Shown: one piece after another, positions 1 to 8,084 of the stretch | Numbering within the stretch: the first letter of the stretch is position 1 | Layout: each line of letters begins with the position of its first letter | From: Streptomyces parvulus | GTDB lineage: Bacteria; Actinomycetota; Actinomycetes; Streptomycetales; Streptomycetaceae | DNA: 64,000 bases | Assembly: GCF_014648855.1 (NCBI RefSeq) | Contig: NZ_BMRX01000005.1 | Span: forward strand, 409,322-473,321 | Direction of reading: 5' to 3' | Translations under genes and position numbers: made by a program | The notes under the pieces: model-generated | What the model was told of the DNA's origin: nothing | What the model saw: only the letters and a program-made list of their open reading frames with translations | Database searches by the model: none

Positions 1-30
1 GGGCCGAACGGTCGCTTGACCGTTCGGCCC
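1..30. terminator. Hairpin downstream of ftsX
   Basis: A perfect 13-bp inverted repeat (1-13 with 18-30) closes a 4-nt loop. It begins 13 nt beyond the ftsX stop codon, so it is a good candidate for ending the ftsEX transcript. It lies on the window edge, so whatever follows is not visible. Confidence 0.7.
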
Positions 31-42
31 TCTTGGTATGTG

Positions 43-960
43 TCACACCTTCAGGTACTTGCGCAACGCGAAGAACGCGGCCAAGGCCGGCATCAGCAGG
101 CTGGTCGCCAGGATCAGCGGCAGCTTCGTCAACACGGCGTCCCAGCCGATGAAGTTGATCAGGTTCAGCTTCTCCGACAGGGCGAGTCCGTGGTCGATGA
201 TGAAGTACCTGGCGACCACCAGGAAGCCGCAGGCGACACCACCGCCGATGAGTCCGGCGACCGCCGCCTCCATGATGAACGGCGCCTGGATGTAGAACCC
301 GGAGGCCCCGACGAGGCGCATGATGCCCGTCTCCCGCCGCCGGCTGAACGCCGAGACGCGCACCGTGTTGACGATCAGCATGAGGGCGACGACCAGCATC
401 AGCGCCATCACCGCGCGGGCGGCCCAGTTCATGCCGTTGAGGAGGCCGAAGAGGTTGTCCAGGATGCCCTTCTGGTCCTGCACGGACTGCACGCCCTCCC
501 GGCCGTCGAAGGCGGTGGCGATGACCTGGTACTTCTCCGGGTCCTTGAGCTTGATCCGGTACGACTCCTGCATCTGGTCGGGCGTCAGGGAGCTGGCCAG
601 CGGGGAGTCGCCGAACTGCTCCTTGTAGTGCTTGTACGCCTCGTCCTGCGACTCGTACGTGACCTTGTCGACGACCGTCATCTCGTCGAGGTCGGACATG
701 ATCTGCTTCTTCTGGTCCGCGGTCACCGCGCCCTTGGCGCAGTTGGGGTCGGACTCGGCGTCGCTCTTGTTGCAGAGGAAGACCGAGACGTTGACCTTGT
801 CGTACCAGTAGCCCTTCATGGTGTTGACCTGGTCGCTCATCAGCAGCGAACCGCCGAACAGGGCCAGGGACAGGGCGACGGAGACGATGACCGCGAACGT
901 CATCGTCAGGTTGCGGCGAAGACCGACACCGATCTCCGAGAGCACGAACTGGGCGCGCAT
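43..960 (-). CDS. ftsX: Cell division protein FtsX
   Basis: The 305-residue product is the membrane half of the FtsEX complex, which in bacteria couples an ABC-type ATPase to peptidoglycan hydrolase activation at division or elongation sites. The layout is the family's: a short cytoplasmic start, TM1 at about residues 20-42, an extracytoplasmic domain at about 43-178, then three more membrane segments at about 180-204, 225-252 and 277-297. The external domain contains two cysteines (63 and 74) that could form a disulfide. The ATG at 958-960 starts at the usual family position. It follows ftsE by 31 nt on the same strand, as in most bacteria. Function rests on the family and on the partner gene. 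Confidence 0.96.
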   Translation of the reverse strand: MRAQFVLSEIGVGLRRNLTMTFAVIVSVALSLALFGGSLLMSDQVNTMKGYWYDKVNVSVFLCNKSDAESDPNCAKGAVTADQKKQIMSDLDEMTVVDKVTYESQDEAYKHYKEQFGDSPLASSLTPDQMQESYRIKLKDPEKYQVIATAFDGREGVQSVQDQKGILDNLFGLLNGMNWAARAVMALMLVVALMLIVNTVRVSAFSRRRETGIMRLVGASGFYIQAPFIMEAAVAGLIGGGVACGFLVVARYFIIDHGLALSEKLNLINFIGWDAVLTKLPLILATSLLMPALAAFFALRKYLKV

Positions 961-991
961 GGCGTCTCGTTAAGCCTTTCGTTCCTCGTCG

Positions 992-1681
992 TCAGTGCTG
1001 GTAGCCGTAGACGCCGCGTGCCTGGTCGCGGACGAGGCGGCCCTTCTCCAGCTCGATGACGCGCTTGCGCATCTGGTCCACGATGTTCTGGTCGTGGGTG
1101 GCCATGATCACGGTGGTGCCCGTCCGGTTGATGCGGTCGAGCAGCTTCATGATGCCCACGGAGGTCTGCGGGTCGAGGTTGCCGGTGGGCTCGTCCGCGA
1201 TCAGCAGCTTGGGCCGGTTGACGAAGGCCCGCGCGATCGCGACGCGCTGCTGCTCACCGCCGGACAGCTCGCCGGGCCTGCGGTCCTCCTTGCCGCCGAG
1301 ACCGACGAGGTCGAGCACCTGGGGCACCGACTTGCGGATCTCGCCGCGGGACTTGCCGATGACCTCCTGGGCGAAGGCGACGTTCTCGCCGACCGTCTTG
1401 TTCGGGAGCAGGCGGAAGTCCTGGAACACCGTCCCCAGCTGGCGCCGCATCTGCGGCACCTTCCAGTTGGACAGGCGGGCGAGGTCCTTGCCCAGGACGT
1501 GCACCTGGCCGTGGCTGCACCGCTCCTCGCGCAGGATCAGCCGCAGGAAGGTGGACTTTCCGGAGCCGGAGGATCCCACGAGGAAGACGAACTCGCCCTT
1601 CTCGACCTCCAGGGAGACGTCCCTGAGGGCTGGGTGGCTCTGTTTGGGGTAGACCTTGGAGACGTTGTCGAATCGGATCAC
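992..1681 (-). CDS. ftsE: Cell division ATP-binding protein FtsE
   Basis: This 229-residue ABC ATPase pairs with FtsX. All nucleotide-binding motifs are present: Walker [10 protein letters not shown] at 36-44, Q-loop Gln87, signature LSGGEQ at 139-144, Walker B LLIADEP at 159-165 and switch His196. It is cytoplasmic and membrane-associated through FtsX. FtsEX complexes signal across the membrane to cell-wall hydrolases instead of transporting a solute. It is the first gene of a two-gene minus-strand unit. The 214 nt upstream, shared with a divergent small gene, must hold its promoter; no clear promoter was identified. Confidence 0.97.
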   Translation of the reverse strand: MIRFDNVSKVYPKQSHPALRDVSLEVEKGEFVFLVGSSGSGKSTFLRLILREERCSHGQVHVLGKDLARLSNWKVPQMRRQLGTVFQDFRLLPNKTVGENVAFAQEVIGKSRGEIRKSVPQVLDLVGLGGKEDRRPGELSGGEQQRVAIARAFVNRPKLLIADEPTGNLDPQTSVGIMKLLDRINRTGTTVIMATHDQNIVDQMRKRVIELEKGRLVRDQARGVYGYQH

Positions 1682-1895
1682 GGATGCACCACGGGTCGCC
1701 GGGGGTAGATGTGCGTGACCATACGCGAACCGGGGAGCGGCCCGCAGTCACCGGTCTGGGTTGCGTATCAGTTGCACGTTTTGTCCCCGCCGGGAGGACG
1801 CGCGGGGTCCCCCGGAACCTGGCACAGTGGAAGGGGAACGTTCGTGTCGGTGCGGGCGTTGTCCTGACGGAGCCGGCGGCAAGGAGGGCGAGCGC

Positions 1896-2087
1896 ATGAC
1901 GTACGACCGGTTGGTGTGCGCGAACTGCGCGTCGCCCGTGAGTGAGGGCCGGTGCCCGGTGTGCCGGGCGAACCGCGAGCGGATGCAGCAGGAGAGCCCC
2001 CTGGCGGGGCTGAACCCGATGATGCTGATCGCCCTGCTGGCGGTGCTGGTGGCGGCCGTGGCGCTGCTGGCCCACCAGACCGTCTGA
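1896..2087 (+). CDS. 63-residue zinc-ribbon, tail-anchored small protein
   Basis: The start is ATG 1896, chosen because AAGGAGG lies 8 nt upstream; the frame stays open further 5' but without such a site. The product has two CxxC pairs (Cys8/Cys11 and Cys20/Cys23), the pattern of a small zinc ribbon. A polar stretch follows, then one hydrophobic helix at about residues 41-60 reaching almost to the C-terminus. It therefore looks like a tail-anchored or single-pass membrane protein with a cytoplasmic metal-binding head. It diverges from ftsE and ends before a strong hairpin. I do not recognise a characterised function. Confidence 0.85.
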   Translation: MTYDRLVCANCASPVSEGRCPVCRANRERMQQESPLAGLNPMMLIALLAVLVAAVALLAHQTV

Positions 2088-2127
2088 CGGGCGCGGAGGG
2101 GCCCGCGAGGGCCCTCGTGGACATGAC

Positions 2128-2164
2128 GGAGGGGCCCGGAGCGCGTAGCGCTCCGGGCCCCTCC
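2128..2164. terminator. Bidirectional terminator hairpin
   Basis: A perfect 17-bp inverted repeat (2128-2144 with 2148-2164) has a 3-nt loop. It lies between the convergent small zinc-ribbon gene (ends 2087) and the surface-protein gene (ends 2209), so it probably serves both transcripts. Confidence 0.85.
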
Positions 2165-2208
2165 TGTGCGGCTGTGCGCCTGCGCCCTGTGTAGCCGGAC
2201 GGCTACGG

Positions 2209-3027
2209 TCAGGCAGCGGCCCCGCCGCGACCGTTCATCATGCGCGGCAGCAGGCGGAAGCCGATGCCGCCGGCGATCATCGTGGCCGCGCCGACCAGCA
2301 GGAACGTGGTCTCGGCGGCGCCGGTCTCGGCCAGCTCGTCACCGCTGCCCTGGGCGGCGGTGTCGGAGGCCGGGGCCTCTTCGCCGGTGTCGGTCAGGGC
2401 CGAGGAACCCTCGTCCTGGGTGACGTTGTCGTTGCTGCCGCCGTCGGGGGTGGTGTTGTCGCCGCCACCACCGTTGCCGCCGGTGCCACCGGTGTTGCCG
2501 TTGCCACCGTTGTCGCCGGAACCGCCGTTGTCACCGTTGCCACCGTTGTCGCCGGTGCCACCGTTGTTGCCGTTCCCGCCATTGTTGCCGTTGCCACCGT
2601 TGTCACCGTTGCCGCCGTTGTCACCACCCTCGGTGGTGCCTTCGGACGTGCCCTCGGTGGTGCCGACCGAGGTGCCCTCGGTCGTGCCCTCGGTGGTGCC
2701 TTCCGTGGTCCCCTCGGTGGTGCCCTCGGTGGTCCCCTCCGTGGTGCCTTCCGAGGTGCCCTCGGTGGTCCCCTCGGACGTACCCTCCGTGGTGCCCTCG
2801 GTCACGCCGAGCGAGGTGCCCTCGGTGGTGCCCTCGGTCGTGCCCTCGGTGGTCCCCTCGGTGTCGCCGCCGACGCTCACGCCGAGGTCGACGTTGGTGT
2901 CGCCGACACCCGCGCTGACGCCGATGTCGAGCGCCGAGGCGGCACCCGCGGCGGTCAGCGAGGCACCGGCGGCGATCACGGCGCCGGCCGCTATGCGCGC
3001 GACGCGGACGCGCGTCTTCTTCGTCAT
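2209..3027 (-). CDS. Repeat-rich LAETG sortase-anchored surface protein
   Basis: The 272-residue product has a Sec signal peptide (basic start, hydrophobic 12-30, likely cleavage after ASA at 30-32). Residues 56-133 are about twenty 4-residue units, mostly TEGT with TSEG-type and SLGV variants. Residues 135-189 are an Asn/Gly-rich low-complexity run. The C-terminus has LAETG at 232-236, a hydrophobic segment (about 239-260) and a basic tail, which is a sortase sorting signal. LAxTG is the form used by class E sortases of Streptomyces. A second LTDTG at 211-215 has no membrane segment directly behind it. Likely an acidic, flexible wall-linked stalk; no catalytic domain is visible. The RBS is weak. 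Confidence 0.88.
   Translation of the reverse strand: MTKKTRVRVARIAAGAVIAAGASLTAAGAASALDIGVSAGVGDTNVDLGVSVGGDTEGTTEGTTEGTTEGTSLGVTEGTTEGTSEGTTEGTSEGTTEGTTEGTTEGTTEGTTEGTTEGTSVGTTEGTSEGTTEGGDNGGNGDNGGNGNNGGNGNNGGTGDNGGNGDNGGSGDNGGNGNTGGTGGNGGGGDNTTPDGGSNDNVTQDEGSSALTDTGEEAPASDTAAQGSGDELAETGAAETTFLLVGAATMIAGGIGFRLLPRMMNGRGGAAA
2461..2625 (-). repeat. Asn/Gly repeat tract in the surface-protein gene
   Basis: Codons 135-189 encode repeated NGG, DNGGNG and NNGG units with closely similar DNA. The tract follows the TEGT block and could change length by slippage or recombination. Confidence 0.75.
2629..2862 (-). repeat. 12-bp tandem repeats encoding TEGT units
   Basis: About twenty consecutive 12-bp units encode the four-residue period TEGT, with occasional SEGT, SLGV and SVGT variants. 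Reading frame is preserved throughout because the unit is a multiple of three. Confidence 0.85.
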
Positions 3028-3352
3028 GTGGTTGCTACCCCCAGTAGCCGAAATAGTCGGTGAGGCCGCACTCGGGGCCGTGATCGACGGGGGCGGCTGC
3101 GCTCAAGTCCCCCGGTTCACATGCGCCCCAGAAATACGCATGCCGCGCCTCACCCTTGCGAATGTTCAAAGCAACGTCAAGGCCATTGCGTACGCGATGT
3201 CCGGGTACGGGACGTATGCCGGACACAAAGGGTGTGAGTGTGATGTAAAACCCAGACATCACCGGCGAACGGCGGGCAGAGAAAAGGCAACCGCCGCCCG
3301 ATGGGCGGGAGTTGCCTTGTCGACAAAGCGGCGCGTGCGCGACCGCTTCGCG
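3028..3352. other. Non-coding gap between prfB and the surface-protein gene
   Basis: These 325 nt contain the upstream region of the surface-protein gene and the prfB terminator. An inverted repeat GTGATGT-N9-ACATCAC sits at 3240-3262. A 75-codon frame on the minus strand (3035-3262) lacks an RBS and Streptomyces-like codon use, and I do not consider it a gene. Confidence 0.6.
3284..3318 (-). terminator. prfB rho-independent terminator
   Basis: The outer stem pairs AAGGCAAC (3284-3291) with GTTGCCTT (3311-3318), and an inner GC-rich pairing lies between. Read on the minus strand it is followed by a short T-run (TTTTC). It begins about 35 nt after the prfB stop. Confidence 0.8.
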
Positions 3353-4459
3353 TTACTTCTCCTGCTGCTTGCGCCAGCGAATTCCGGCTTCGAGGAAACC
3401 GTCGATCTCGCCGTTGAACACGGCCTCGGGGTTGCCCACTTCGTGCTCCGTGCGCAGGTCCTTGACCATCTGGTACGGGTGCAGCACGTACGAACGCATC
3501 TGGTTGCCCCAGGAGTTGCCCCCGTCGCCCTTGAGGGCGTCCATCTTGGCCTGCTCCTCCTGGCGGCGCCGCTCCAGAAGCTTGGCCTGGAGGACGTTCA
3601 TCGCGGTGGCCTTGTTCTGGATCTGGGACCGCTCGTTCTGGCAGGAGACCACGATGCCGGTGGGGAGGTGGGTGAGCCGCACCGCGGAGTCGGTGGTGTT
3701 CACGCCCTGGCCGCCGGGGCCGGAGGACCGGTACACGTCCACCCGCAGCTCGGACTCGTCGATCTCGATGTGGTCGGTCTGCTCGACCACGGGGAGGATC
3801 TCGACGCCCGCGAAAGAGGTCTGGCGGCGCCCCTGGTTGTCGAAGGGCGAGATGCGCACCAGGCGGTGGGTGCCCTGCTCGACGGAGAGGGTGCCGTAGG
3901 CGTAGGGCGACTGCACGGCGAAGGTGGTCGACTTGATGCCGGCCTCCTCCGCGTACGACGTCTCGTAGACCTCGGTCTTGTAGCCGTGCTGCTCGGCCCA
4001 GCGCAGGTACATGCGCTGGAGCTTCTCGGCGAAGTCGGCGGCGTCCACGCCGCCCGCCTCGGCGCGGATGTTGACGAGCGCCTCGCGCGCGTCGTACTCG
4101 CCCGAGAGCAGCGTGCGGACCTCCATCTCGTCCAGCGCCTTCTTCACGGCCGTCAGCTCGGACTCGGCCTCGGCGCGGGTGTCCGGGTCGTCCTCCTCCT
4201 CGGCCATCTCGAAGAGCACGCCGAGATCGTCGAGCCGCCCGCGCAGGGCCTCGGCCTTCCGCACCTCCGCCTGGAGGTGGGAGAGCCGGCTCGTGATCTT
4301 CTGCGCCTCGTCCGGGTTGTCCCACAGGGAGGGCGCGGCCGCCTGCTCCTCGAGCACGGCGATGTCTGCCCTCATCCTGTCGAGGTCCAGGACGGCCTCG
4401 ATCGACTCCATGGTCGAGGAGAGGGACTTCAGCTCTTCGGATACATCGACGACTGCCAC
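3353..4459 (-). CDS. prfB: Peptide chain release factor 2
   Basis: The 368-residue protein recognises UGA/UAA stop codons in the ribosomal A site and triggers hydrolysis of peptidyl-tRNA. The anticodon-like tripeptide SPF lies at 204-206, which marks RF2 rather than RF1, and the catalytic GGQ is at 249-251 within the conserved GPGGQGVN segment. The N-terminal helical domain spans about 1-110. The frame is continuous from ATG 4459, so there is no programmed +1 frameshift of the Escherichia coli type near codon 25. Length is normal for the family. A terminator hairpin follows. Confidence 0.97.
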   Translation of the reverse strand: MAVVDVSEELKSLSSTMESIEAVLDLDRMRADIAVLEEQAAAPSLWDNPDEAQKITSRLSHLQAEVRKAEALRGRLDDLGVLFEMAEEEDDPDTRAEAESELTAVKKALDEMEVRTLLSGEYDAREALVNIRAEAGGVDAADFAEKLQRMYLRWAEQHGYKTEVYETSYAEEAGIKSTTFAVQSPYAYGTLSVEQGTHRLVRISPFDNQGRRQTSFAGVEILPVVEQTDHIEIDESELRVDVYRSSGPGGQGVNTTDSAVRLTHLPTGIVVSCQNERSQIQNKATAMNVLQAKLLERRRQEEQAKMDALKGDGGNSWGNQMRSYVLHPYQMVKDLRTEHEVGNPEAVFNGEIDGFLEAGIRWRKQQEK

Positions 4460-4603
4460 GCGTCCAGCGTAACGGCTCCACCGACCGGCCCCGGCCGGGC
4501 CGTGACCACGGGCGCCGCGCGACGGTGCGCGGCCGGGGGGTGCAGGGCCGGTGCCCGGGCGCCCCGGCCGGCCGGGAGGCGGCCCCCTTGGCGGCCGCCG
4601 GGG

Positions 4604-5857
4604 TCAGGGCGACGCCGGGGCCGAGTTCTTCGTGTCCTGGGGGCCCGCGGGGTCCTCATCGGTGCTCGTGGCCAGCCAGGTCCCGACGCCGACGGCCGCC
4701 ACCAGGGCGACCGCCCCGGCGCCCAGGGCGAGGCGGCGACGGCGCGTGGCGGCGCGGTTGCGGGCCGAGCCGGGCCGAGGGGCGCCGGACGCGCGCGGGG
4801 CGCGGGCGGTGCCCCTGGCGCCGCCCGCCAGCTCGTCCGGGGCGGGCACGCGCATCGAGGTGTGCGTGTCGCGGTTGGAGTCGGCGGGCTTCGCCCCCGG
4901 CACGAGCGGCACGGCTCCCCGGCGGCGGACCGGCTCCCCGCCGGAGGTCTGGGCCCCCGGGGACGTCGCGGACTCCTCGGCCGGGTCCTCCTCGTGCTCC
5001 GCGTCGGGCTCGTCCACGTCCAGCGGGCCCATCCCGGCCAGCATCGGCAGCAGCTCGCGCAGCCGGACGCTCAGCTCGGAGGCGCGCAGCCGGGAGGCGG
5101 GCCCCTTGGCGAGGCACTGCACGAGGAGCTGCCACAGCTCGTCCGGGATGCCGGGGAGCGGGACGACCGTCTCGGTCACGTGGCGGCGCAGCACGGCGCC
5201 GGGGTGGCCGCCGCCGAAGGGCGTGAAGCCGGCGAGCAGCTCGTAGAGGACCGTGGCCAGCGCGTAGATGTCGACCGCCGCGCGCGGGGGCAGGCCCTCG
5301 ACGATCTCGGGGGCGAGGTAGTCGGGTGTGCCGATGATCTTCGTGGCGCGGGTGCGCCGCGGGGTGTCGATGAGCTTGGCCACCCCGAAGTCCGTCAGCA
5401 GCGCCGGGTGGGAGCCGCCGGGGCCGAGCGGGCCCTGCATGTCGAGGAGCACGTTCTCCGGCTTGACGTCGCGGTGCACGACCCCGGCAGCGTGCGCGGC
5501 GGCCAGGCCATCGGCGACGTCCGCGACGACGGCCACGGCGGCCTCGGGCGACAGGCGCCGCTCGCGGTCGAGGCGGGTCCGCAGGTCCGTGCCGCGGACC
5601 AGGTCCATGACGAGGGCGAGGTCGTTGCCGTCGACGACCAGGTCGCGGACGGAGACGACGTTCGGGTGATCCAGGCCGAGCAGGGCCGTGCGCTCCTGAA
5701 CGAAGCGCGAGACCAGCTCCTGGTCGGACGCCAGGTCCTCGCGCAGCAGCTTGATCGCGACGGGCCCCTCGGGGCCCTCGCCGAGCCACACCGTGCCGGC
5801 GCTGCCCCGCCCGAGGATCTGGTGGGCGGTGTACCGGCTGCCGATCTTCCGTGCCAA
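4604..5857 (-). CDS. pkaB: Membrane Ser/Thr protein kinase PkaB
   Basis: The 417-residue protein is a eukaryotic-type (Hanks) kinase. The glycine loop starts at about 16, ATP-binding Lys36 is in VAIK, the HRD catalytic loop is at 128-130, DFG at 156-158 and APE at 182-184. Residues about 275-375 are a low-complexity linker, followed by one membrane helix at about 376-396 and a short external tail with no PASTA repeats. Thr/Ser residues in the activation segment (165-177) are candidates for autophosphorylation. As far as I recall, Streptomyces coelicolor PkaB is also 417 residues; the symbol rests on that and on the neighbouring larger kinase. It follows pkaA by 105 nt on the same strand. Confidence 0.9.
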   Translation of the reverse strand: MARKIGSRYTAHQILGRGSAGTVWLGEGPEGPVAIKLLREDLASDQELVSRFVQERTALLGLDHPNVVSVRDLVVDGNDLALVMDLVRGTDLRTRLDRERRLSPEAAVAVVADVADGLAAAHAAGVVHRDVKPENVLLDMQGPLGPGGSHPALLTDFGVAKLIDTPRRTRATKIIGTPDYLAPEIVEGLPPRAAVDIYALATVLYELLAGFTPFGGGHPGAVLRRHVTETVVPLPGIPDELWQLLVQCLAKGPASRLRASELSVRLRELLPMLAGMGPLDVDEPDAEHEEDPAEESATSPGAQTSGGEPVRRRGAVPLVPGAKPADSNRDTHTSMRVPAPDELAGGARGTARAPRASGAPRPGSARNRAATRRRRLALGAGAVALVAAVGVGTWLATSTDEDPAGPQDTKNSAPASP

Positions 5858-5962
5858 GACTGCTCCTACCGACGCGTGTTGCGCCTAAAAGTACGCGTCC
5901 GCGGAGCCAACCTTCACAACGGAGGCGGAAATCACCCGCCGGATGTCGACAAGTCTCCGGAC

Positions 5963-7645
5963 TCAGCCGCCGGTGGAGCCGCCGCCGCCCGATCCGCCGA
6001 GGTCCCCGATCCAGTCGGTCGCCGTGGTGAACCAGTCGCTGAGCTGCTCCCAGTAGCCCTTGCCGGTGCCGATCCAGTCCTGGAGCGGGCTCAGCTCCCA
6101 GATGAGCCAGCCGGCCACGAACATGATGACGAGCGTGAACAGGCACCCCTTGAGGCAGCCGAGGCCGGGGATGCGCATCGGGTTCGCGCCGCGCTGCCGC
6201 GGCGGGCGCGGCTCGCGCCGGGGCGGCCGGGGCTCGGGGGTGGGCGGCGGGGCGTACCGCTGGGGCTGCTGCGGCTGCGGGGTCGCGTACCGCTGCGGCT
6301 GTTGCTGCTGCTGCTGCGGGTAGCCGTACCCGGGCTGCTGGGGCGGCGGTCCCTGGGGGGCCTGCCGGGGCTGCTGCGGCGGGCGGGAGACCTGCCGCTG
6401 GGGGCGCCTGCGCAGCGGGTCCTGGTTCGGGTCGAGGTACTGGACCTGCGTCTGCTCGTTGCGGTCGCGGGCGGCGCGCAGCTGGTTCTGCCAGGGGTGC
6501 GGGTCGTCGGGCCCGCCGCCCTGGCCCTGCCCGGGCGGCACCGGGGGCATGACGGCGGTCGGGTCGGCCGCGCCCCGGTTGGGGAGTACGGCGGTGGGGT
6601 CGGCGGCGCCGGACGGGTTGCCGGTCTGCGGCAGGACGCTGGTCGCGCCGTTCGGGTCGTAGCCGCCGTTCTGGTTCTGCGGCAGGACCTGCGTCGGGTC
6701 GGCGGCGCCGGGCGTGCCGGGGACCTGTGCGGGCGCCGGGTCGGGGACGAGCAGCATCCCCACGTTCTCGGCGGCGCCGATCTGCGCGTTGTTCGCGTGC
6801 ACGCCGATGCCGTCGGCGACGACGCGCAGGCCGCGCGCGAGGTTCTCGGCGCTCGGGCGTTCGTCGGGGTTCTTGCGCAGGCAGCGCTCGATGACCGTCC
6901 ACAGCGGGTCGGGGACGGTGGAGGGGCGGCGCGGTTCGGCGCTCAGGTGCTGGTGCAGCACTTCTAGGGCGGAGCCGCCGCCGAACGGGGGACGGCCGGT
7001 GACCAGCTCGTACAGCAGGATGCCCGCGCCGTACACGTCGACGGCGGAGGTCTGGGGGCGGCCCTCGGCGGACTCCGGCGCGACGTACGCGGGCGTGCCG
7101 ACGAACTCGTGGGTGCGGGTGAGACCGGGCGAGTCGGCGAGGCGGGCGATGCCGAAGTCGGTCAGCATCGGGTGCATCTCGCCGCCGGTCTGCCTCAGCA
7201 GCACGTTGGCCGGCTTGAGGTCGCGGTGGACCACGCCGTCCGCGTGGCTGGCGGCCAGGGCGTCGGCGATCTGGGCGGTGAGCAGGGCCGCCGCGACCGG
7301 GGTGAGCGGCCCGTTCTCCCGCAGATAACGGTGGAGGTCGGGGCCGTCGACGAGGTCCATGACGAGCGCGAGCAGCTCGCCCTCGACGACCAGGTCGCGG
7401 ACCCGGACGATGTTGGGGTGGGTGAGCCGGAGCAGGACGGAGCGCTCCCGCAGGAAGCGCATCACGATGTCGGGGTCGCTCGCGAGCTCTTCCTTGAGGA
7501 CCTTGATCGCCACGGTCTCACCGGGCTGCCCGGCCACGGCCGCCTCGGCGCCCGCGGTCTCCCGCTGGCGCGCTCGCCAGACGGTGCCCGTGGCGCCGCG
7601 GCCGAGGGGCTCCTCGAGGAGGTACTTGCTGCCTACCGGCCGCAC
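5963..7645 (-). CDS. pkaA: Membrane Ser/Thr protein kinase PkaA
   Basis: The 560-residue Hanks-type kinase has Lys48 in VAIK, HRD at 140-142, DFG at 163-165 and APE at 189-191. The kinase core ends near 275. A long disordered linker follows (about 300-490), first with repeated GAADPT units, then rich in Pro and Gln. A membrane helix lies at about 500-517, with a short Trp-rich external tail ending in Gly/Ser. The linker holds four T-x-V-(L/M)-P motifs (Thr318, Thr335, Thr351, Thr363) of the pT-x-x-(L/M) kind read by FHA domains, and the divergent neighbour encodes an FHA protein. The symbol is inferred from synteny and size. No PASTA domains are present. Confidence 0.9.
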   Translation of the reverse strand: MRPVGSKYLLEEPLGRGATGTVWRARQRETAGAEAAVAGQPGETVAIKVLKEELASDPDIVMRFLRERSVLLRLTHPNIVRVRDLVVEGELLALVMDLVDGPDLHRYLRENGPLTPVAAALLTAQIADALAASHADGVVHRDLKPANVLLRQTGGEMHPMLTDFGIARLADSPGLTRTHEFVGTPAYVAPESAEGRPQTSAVDVYGAGILLYELVTGRPPFGGGSALEVLHQHLSAEPRRPSTVPDPLWTVIERCLRKNPDERPSAENLARGLRVVADGIGVHANNAQIGAAENVGMLLVPDPAPAQVPGTPGAADPTQVLPQNQNGGYDPNGATSVLPQTGNPSGAADPTAVLPNRGAADPTAVMPPVPPGQGQGGGPDDPHPWQNQLRAARDRNEQTQVQYLDPNQDPLRRRPQRQVSRPPQQPRQAPQGPPPQQPGYGYPQQQQQQPQRYATPQPQQPQRYAPPPTPEPRPPRREPRPPRQRGANPMRIPGLGCLKGCLFTLVIMFVAGWLIWELSPLQDWIGTGKGYWEQLSDWFTTATDWIGDLGGSGGGGSTGG

Positions 7646-8084
7646 GTCATCCGCTCCTAGTTGCTTGCTGGCTGTTCCGACCCACTGTAATGCCGCGCTC
7701 CCGGCGCGGGGCCGTCCTCATTCCGTGGTTGTCCCCGTGGCTGTGGCCGGTCCTCCGGTAAGCCGTACGTGCCGCTGCCGGGCCGTGTTCGAAGGAAAGA
7801 CGCTCGACCTGGTCCCTTGGTTGCCGCTGCCCGGACGTGACCGATCTCAAGCCGACGGTCTTCGATCAGCTCCGGGGCACCCGTCAGGCATTTTTGGGGT
7901 CAGAGCCGACCAATCAAGATCATTTGACGGCGGGAGGCGGGCGCGTTGTCAGTGGCAGGTGCGAGGATGCGTGCAGTACTGGCCGACGTGCTCGTGTGGC
8001 GGTGGGGGAAGTCCGCGGTGGGTGACCGCGGTGACGGCTTCCGCCCGGCGTGCGGGCGCCCGCGCGAAGGGACCGCTGACGGCG
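7646..8084. other. Divergent intergenic region between pkaA and the FHA gene
   Basis: About 440 nt separate the two divergent starts and must carry both promoters. Open frames run through it from either side, but codon use is not typical before 8085 and no RBS supports an earlier start. I could not identify promoter hexamers or a clear operator. Confidence 0.5.

Noticed and set aside
2461..2862. Possible CRISPR-like array
   Set aside because: The repeats are contiguous 12-bp coding units without spacers, in frame within a secreted protein gene, and no cas genes are present.
3035..3262. A 75-residue minus-strand frame upstream of the surface-protein gene
   Set aside because: No ribosome binding site, atypical codon use and no recognisable similarity; it overlaps a probable regulatory region.
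4380..4459. Programmed +1 frameshift in prfB
   Set aside because: The N-terminal frame is uninterrupted from the ATG through the codon-25 region, with no in-frame UGA.
2240..6967. A 1575-codon plus-strand frame across the surface protein, prfB and both kinases
   Set aside because: It runs antisense to four clearly recognisable genes and is compositional shadow with no domain or RBS.
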